From assembly GCA_943846615.1 (NCBI GenBank), contig OX044354.1, positions 434,001 through 498,000 on the forward strand: a stretch of DNA of 64,000 nt, in the 5' to 3' direction. The notes below the pieces were generated by a model. It had not been told where the DNA came from. It saw nothing but the letters and a program-made list of their open reading frames with translations, and did not search any database. Below are positions 61,686 to 64,000 of the stretch, piece by piece. The position numbers and the translations under genes are program-made. This stretch comes from an uncultured Amylibacter sp. (GTDB lineage: Bacteria > Pseudomonadota > Alphaproteobacteria > Rhodobacterales > Rhodobacteraceae). The number at the start of each line of letters is the position of its first letter. Within the stretch, counting starts at the first letter, position 1.

Positions 61686-63104
61686 ATGTCTGTTATACAA
61701 ACAATTAAAATAATCGAACGCGTGGTGTTAGGAAAAATGACAGAATTACCCTCAACAGCAATGGCGTTATATGAAACGATAAAGGATCTTCGTATCGTTT
61801 CACCACATGGGCATTGCGACCCCACTTGGTGGGCCGATGACAACAGATTTCCCGATCCCGCAGCATTATTAATACAACCTGATCATTATGTTTTTCGAAT
61901 GCTATATTCCCAAGGCATTCAGTTGAGCGATCTTGGCATCGGTCCCGATGGTCAAAGCCGTGATCCCCGCGATGTGTTTCGCCTGTTTGCCAAACATTGG
62001 CATCTCTTTTTGGGCACACCAAGCAGGTATTGGCTGGAACACACGTTTCACAACACCTTAGGCGTCGATGAACCGTTATGTTTGGAAAACGCTGACATTA
62101 TTTATAACGATATCGCACAAAAATTAGCAGGCCCTGATTTTCGCCCACGTGCCTTATTTGATAAATTTGGAATCTCACTCTTGGCGACAACCGACCCTGC
62201 GACATCGCAACTTAACGATCATTTGAAAGTCGCAAATTCTCAATGGAATGGTCGCATTATTCCAACCTTTCGACCTGATGACTTGTTAAACCCAACCAGA
62301 TCGGCACATTCTCAGGCTATATCCACGCTTGCAGAGAGGACGAACCTAGATGTGAGTAGCTATCAAAGCTTCCTCGATGCAATACGTATTCAACGTGCTG
62401 TGTTTCGGGATGCGGGCGCGACAGCAACTGACCATGACGTACCAGACTTGGCAACATGCTGGTTGGATCCTGCATCGATTTCGGCGTTACACCAACAGGC
62501 ATTTGCTGGCACAATCACACCCAACGACGCAAAAAAATATTATGGCCATATGTTAATCGAAATGGCACAGATGTCTGCCGAAGACGGGTTGGTCATGCAA
62601 ATCCATGCAGGAAGTCGGCGAAATACCAATCATGAATTGTTCCACGCAATTGGGCCCGATGTCGGTGCCGATATTCCTGGCTCCACTGATTGGGTTGGCG
62701 GTATGGACGCGCTTTTAAATCGCGTTGGTAATGATCCCAATCTAAGAATTATTTTGTTTACATTGGACGAAAGCACATATGCACGCGAACTCGCTCCAAT
62801 GGCAGGGCATTGGCCATGTTTACGCATTGGTCCTCCGTGGTGGTTTCATGACAGCCTGAACGGAATTCGGCGTTATTTTGATAACGTTGTTGAAAGTGCA
62901 GGTTATTATAACTTGGCTGGATTTAATGACGACACGCGCGCTTTTTTATCGATACCAGCGCGCCATGATTTGTGGCGACGCGGGGTCGCGTTGCACTTGT
63001 CTGATCAAATTGATCGCGGTGTTTTGGACCGAAGTGCGGCTGAGAATTTGGGGCAATTACTGGCACATGATCTTGCAGTCGATTCGTATCGATTGAAACT
63101 TTAG
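61686..63104 (+). CDS. uxaC: Uronate isomerase (UxaC)
   Basis: 472 residues from the ATG at 61686; an ATG at 61737 with AGGA is an alternative. The amidohydrolase-like metal site is IVSPHGHCDPTWW, followed by DHYVFRMLYSQG, KFGISLLATTDPATSQL, LVMQIHAGSRRNTNHELF and FTLDESTYARELAPMAGHWPCLRIGPPWWF. Isomerises glucuronate or galacturonate to the keto form. 105 bases ahead of the uronate dehydrogenase gene, so the organism may use both isomerase and oxidative routes, or the pair could form one operon. The start choice affects only the N-terminal 17 residues. Confidence 0.93.
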   Translation: MSVIQTIKIIERVVLGKMTELPSTAMALYETIKDLRIVSPHGHCDPTWWADDNRFPDPAALLIQPDHYVFRMLYSQGIQLSDLGIGPDGQSRDPRDVFRLFAKHWHLFLGTPSRYWLEHTFHNTLGVDEPLCLENADIIYNDIAQKLAGPDFRPRALFDKFGISLLATTDPATSQLNDHLKVANSQWNGRIIPTFRPDDLLNPTRSAHSQAISTLAERTNLDVSSYQSFLDAIRIQRAVFRDAGATATDHDVPDLATCWLDPASISALHQQAFAGTITPNDAKKYYGHMLIEMAQMSAEDGLVMQIHAGSRRNTNHELFHAIGPDVGADIPGSTDWVGGMDALLNRVGNDPNLRIILFTLDESTYARELAPMAGHWPCLRIGPPWWFHDSLNGIRRYFDNVVESAGYYNLAGFNDDTRAFLSIPARHDLWRRGVALHLSDQIDRGVLDRSAAENLGQLLAHDLAVDSYRLKL

Positions 63105-63209
63105 AAACGCGTGTTGAATAAATTCCCATACAGCCTCTATGAAAATCAGCCTTGCATATGACAAGCCGCCATTTAACATGTGCTGAACACGAAATTAGGG
63201 GCAAGCAAA

Positions 63210-64000
63210 ATGAAGAAAATCGTATTGACTGGCGCAGCGGGGCGGCTTGGATCTTATTTGCGCGAAACTTTGGCAAAATTGGCGGATGAATTGGTTTCGT
63301 CTGATCTGGTTCCTGACCTTGGTAAACTGTTGCCCAATGAACAATATGTCTGCGCCGACCTATCCGATTTAACCACGATAACAGCATTGTTGAAAGATGC
63401 CGATATGGTCGTTCACTTTGGCGCCATCGGCGACGAAGCACCTTTTGACGACATTCTGCAATCTAATATCGTTGGTGCCTATAACATCTGGGAAGCGGCA
63501 TATAAAAACGGCGTGCGCCGCGTTATTTATGCCAGCTCAATCCACGCGGTTGGCATGCATAAGAAAACCGATTTCATCGGTACTGATGCACCCCATCGAC
63601 CCGATACCTACTACGGTTTGGCGAAATGTTTTGCCGAGGATCTGGCATCGCTGTACTGGGATAAGCGCGGTGTGGAATCTGTATGCCTGCGTATCCTGTC
63701 CGCCTCGCAGGTTTCCAACCCACGTGCGGTTGGATCGTGGTTGTCATATGATGATTTGATCCAGCTGGTGGAAAAATCGATTTCCACACCTGTTGCTGGT
63801 TTTTCAATTGTTTACGGCGTCTCAAATAATGATCGCGCACCCGTCGATAACGCATTGGCCAGTCACCTGGGATACCGCCCCAAAGATAATGCAGAACAGT
63901 TTGCAGCGGAAATTTATGCGACCCAACCTGCATTGGATCCCCAAGATCCAAGCGCGATGTGTCATGGCGGGCCGTTTGCAAGCGTGGAATTGGGAAACAG
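63210..64000 (+). CDS. udh: Uronate dehydrogenase, SDR family (3' end beyond window)
   Basis: ATG at 63210 with AGGGGCAAG upstream; frame open for 263 codons to the window edge. NAD-binding MKKIVLTGAAGRLGSYLRE, then VVHFGAIGDEAPF, QSNIVGAYNIWEAA, VIYASSIHAVG, the catalytic pair in TYYGLAKCFAEDLA (YxxxK), LRILSASQ and HLGYRPKDNAEQF, closely following the Udh of Agrobacterium as remembered. Oxidises aldohexuronic acids to the aldarolactone using NAD. Almost complete: Agrobacterium Udh is ~265 residues and the frame ends at residue 263. Confidence 0.9.
   Translation, partial: MKKIVLTGAAGRLGSYLRETLAKLADELVSSDLVPDLGKLLPNEQYVCADLSDLTTITALLKDADMVVHFGAIGDEAPFDDILQSNIVGAYNIWEAAYKNGVRRVIYASSIHAVGMHKKTDFIGTDAPHRPDTYYGLAKCFAEDLASLYWDKRGVESVCLRILSASQVSNPRAVGSWLSYDDLIQLVEKSISTPVAGFSIVYGVSNNDRAPVDNALASHLGYRPKDNAEQFAAEIYATQPALDPQDPSAMCHGGPFASVELGN

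Overview
The window looks like a chromosome, or a chromosome-like replicon, of a marine roseobacter-type alphaproteobacterium (Rhodobacterales). The signs are a complete Entner-Doudoroff operon under a LacI-type regulator, a pst-phoU-phoB block, a TAXI-type TRAP transporter, a nucleoside ABC/salvage operon, an AcuI acrylyl-CoA reductase, a BCCT carrier, and a RepABC-type repA remnant. Base composition is roughly balanced. This placement comes from gene content and protein resemblance only; no database search was made.

Layout. 1-4.2 kb: two convergent multi-domain glycosyltransferases. 4.6-6.1 kb: IS3-family element, copy A, inserted in the start of another transposase gene. 6.9-12.3 kb: a six-gene, tightly overlapping minus-strand cassette (two methyltransferases, an HpcH/HpaI-type aldolase, an epimerase, a GT2 enzyme and a GT-C-like membrane protein), probably making or decorating a surface glycan. 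12.4-18.1 kb: pstS / pstCAB-phoU-phoB with two PHO-box clusters. 18.2-20.3 kb: a receiver-domain remnant, LysR and flavin reductase (divergent), UspA. 20.3-29.2 kb: TAXI-TRAP transporter, divergent sensor kinase/response regulator, beta-keto acid cleavage enzyme and class III aminotransferase, which reads as one uptake-sensing-catabolism module. 29.2-34.5 kb: gap-pgl-edd-eda with a divergent LacI regulator and tandem operators. 34.5-45.5 kb: nucleoside uptake and salvage (rbsK, nucleoside hydrolase, 2OG oxygenase, BMP binding protein, ABC transporter, cdd, 5'-nucleotidase, amn). 45.5-48.1 kb: scrap zone with a truncated yjbH, the first 45 codons of a plasmid-type repA, and identical IS copy B. 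48.3 kb: tRNA-Ser. 48.5-59.4 kb: MscS-type channel, frameshifted cysK, cfa, class V aminotransferase, BCCT carrier, a tiny membrane protein with an XRE regulator, and two more broken genes (sulfotransferase, nucleotidyltransferase). 59.5-61.4 kb: acuI with divergent GntR and tRNA-Arg. 61.7-64 kb: uxaC and uronate dehydrogenase, the latter cut by the window end.

The most informative observations are: the two identical IS3 copies 40.4 kb apart, whose flanks are broken genes; the plasmid repA fragment; stem-loop attenuators after two different solute-binding-protein genes, one of them inside the coding start of the ABC ATPase; predicted operators for the LacI and GntR regulators; and the TAXI/two-component/BKACE/transaminase module, whose substrate is unknown.
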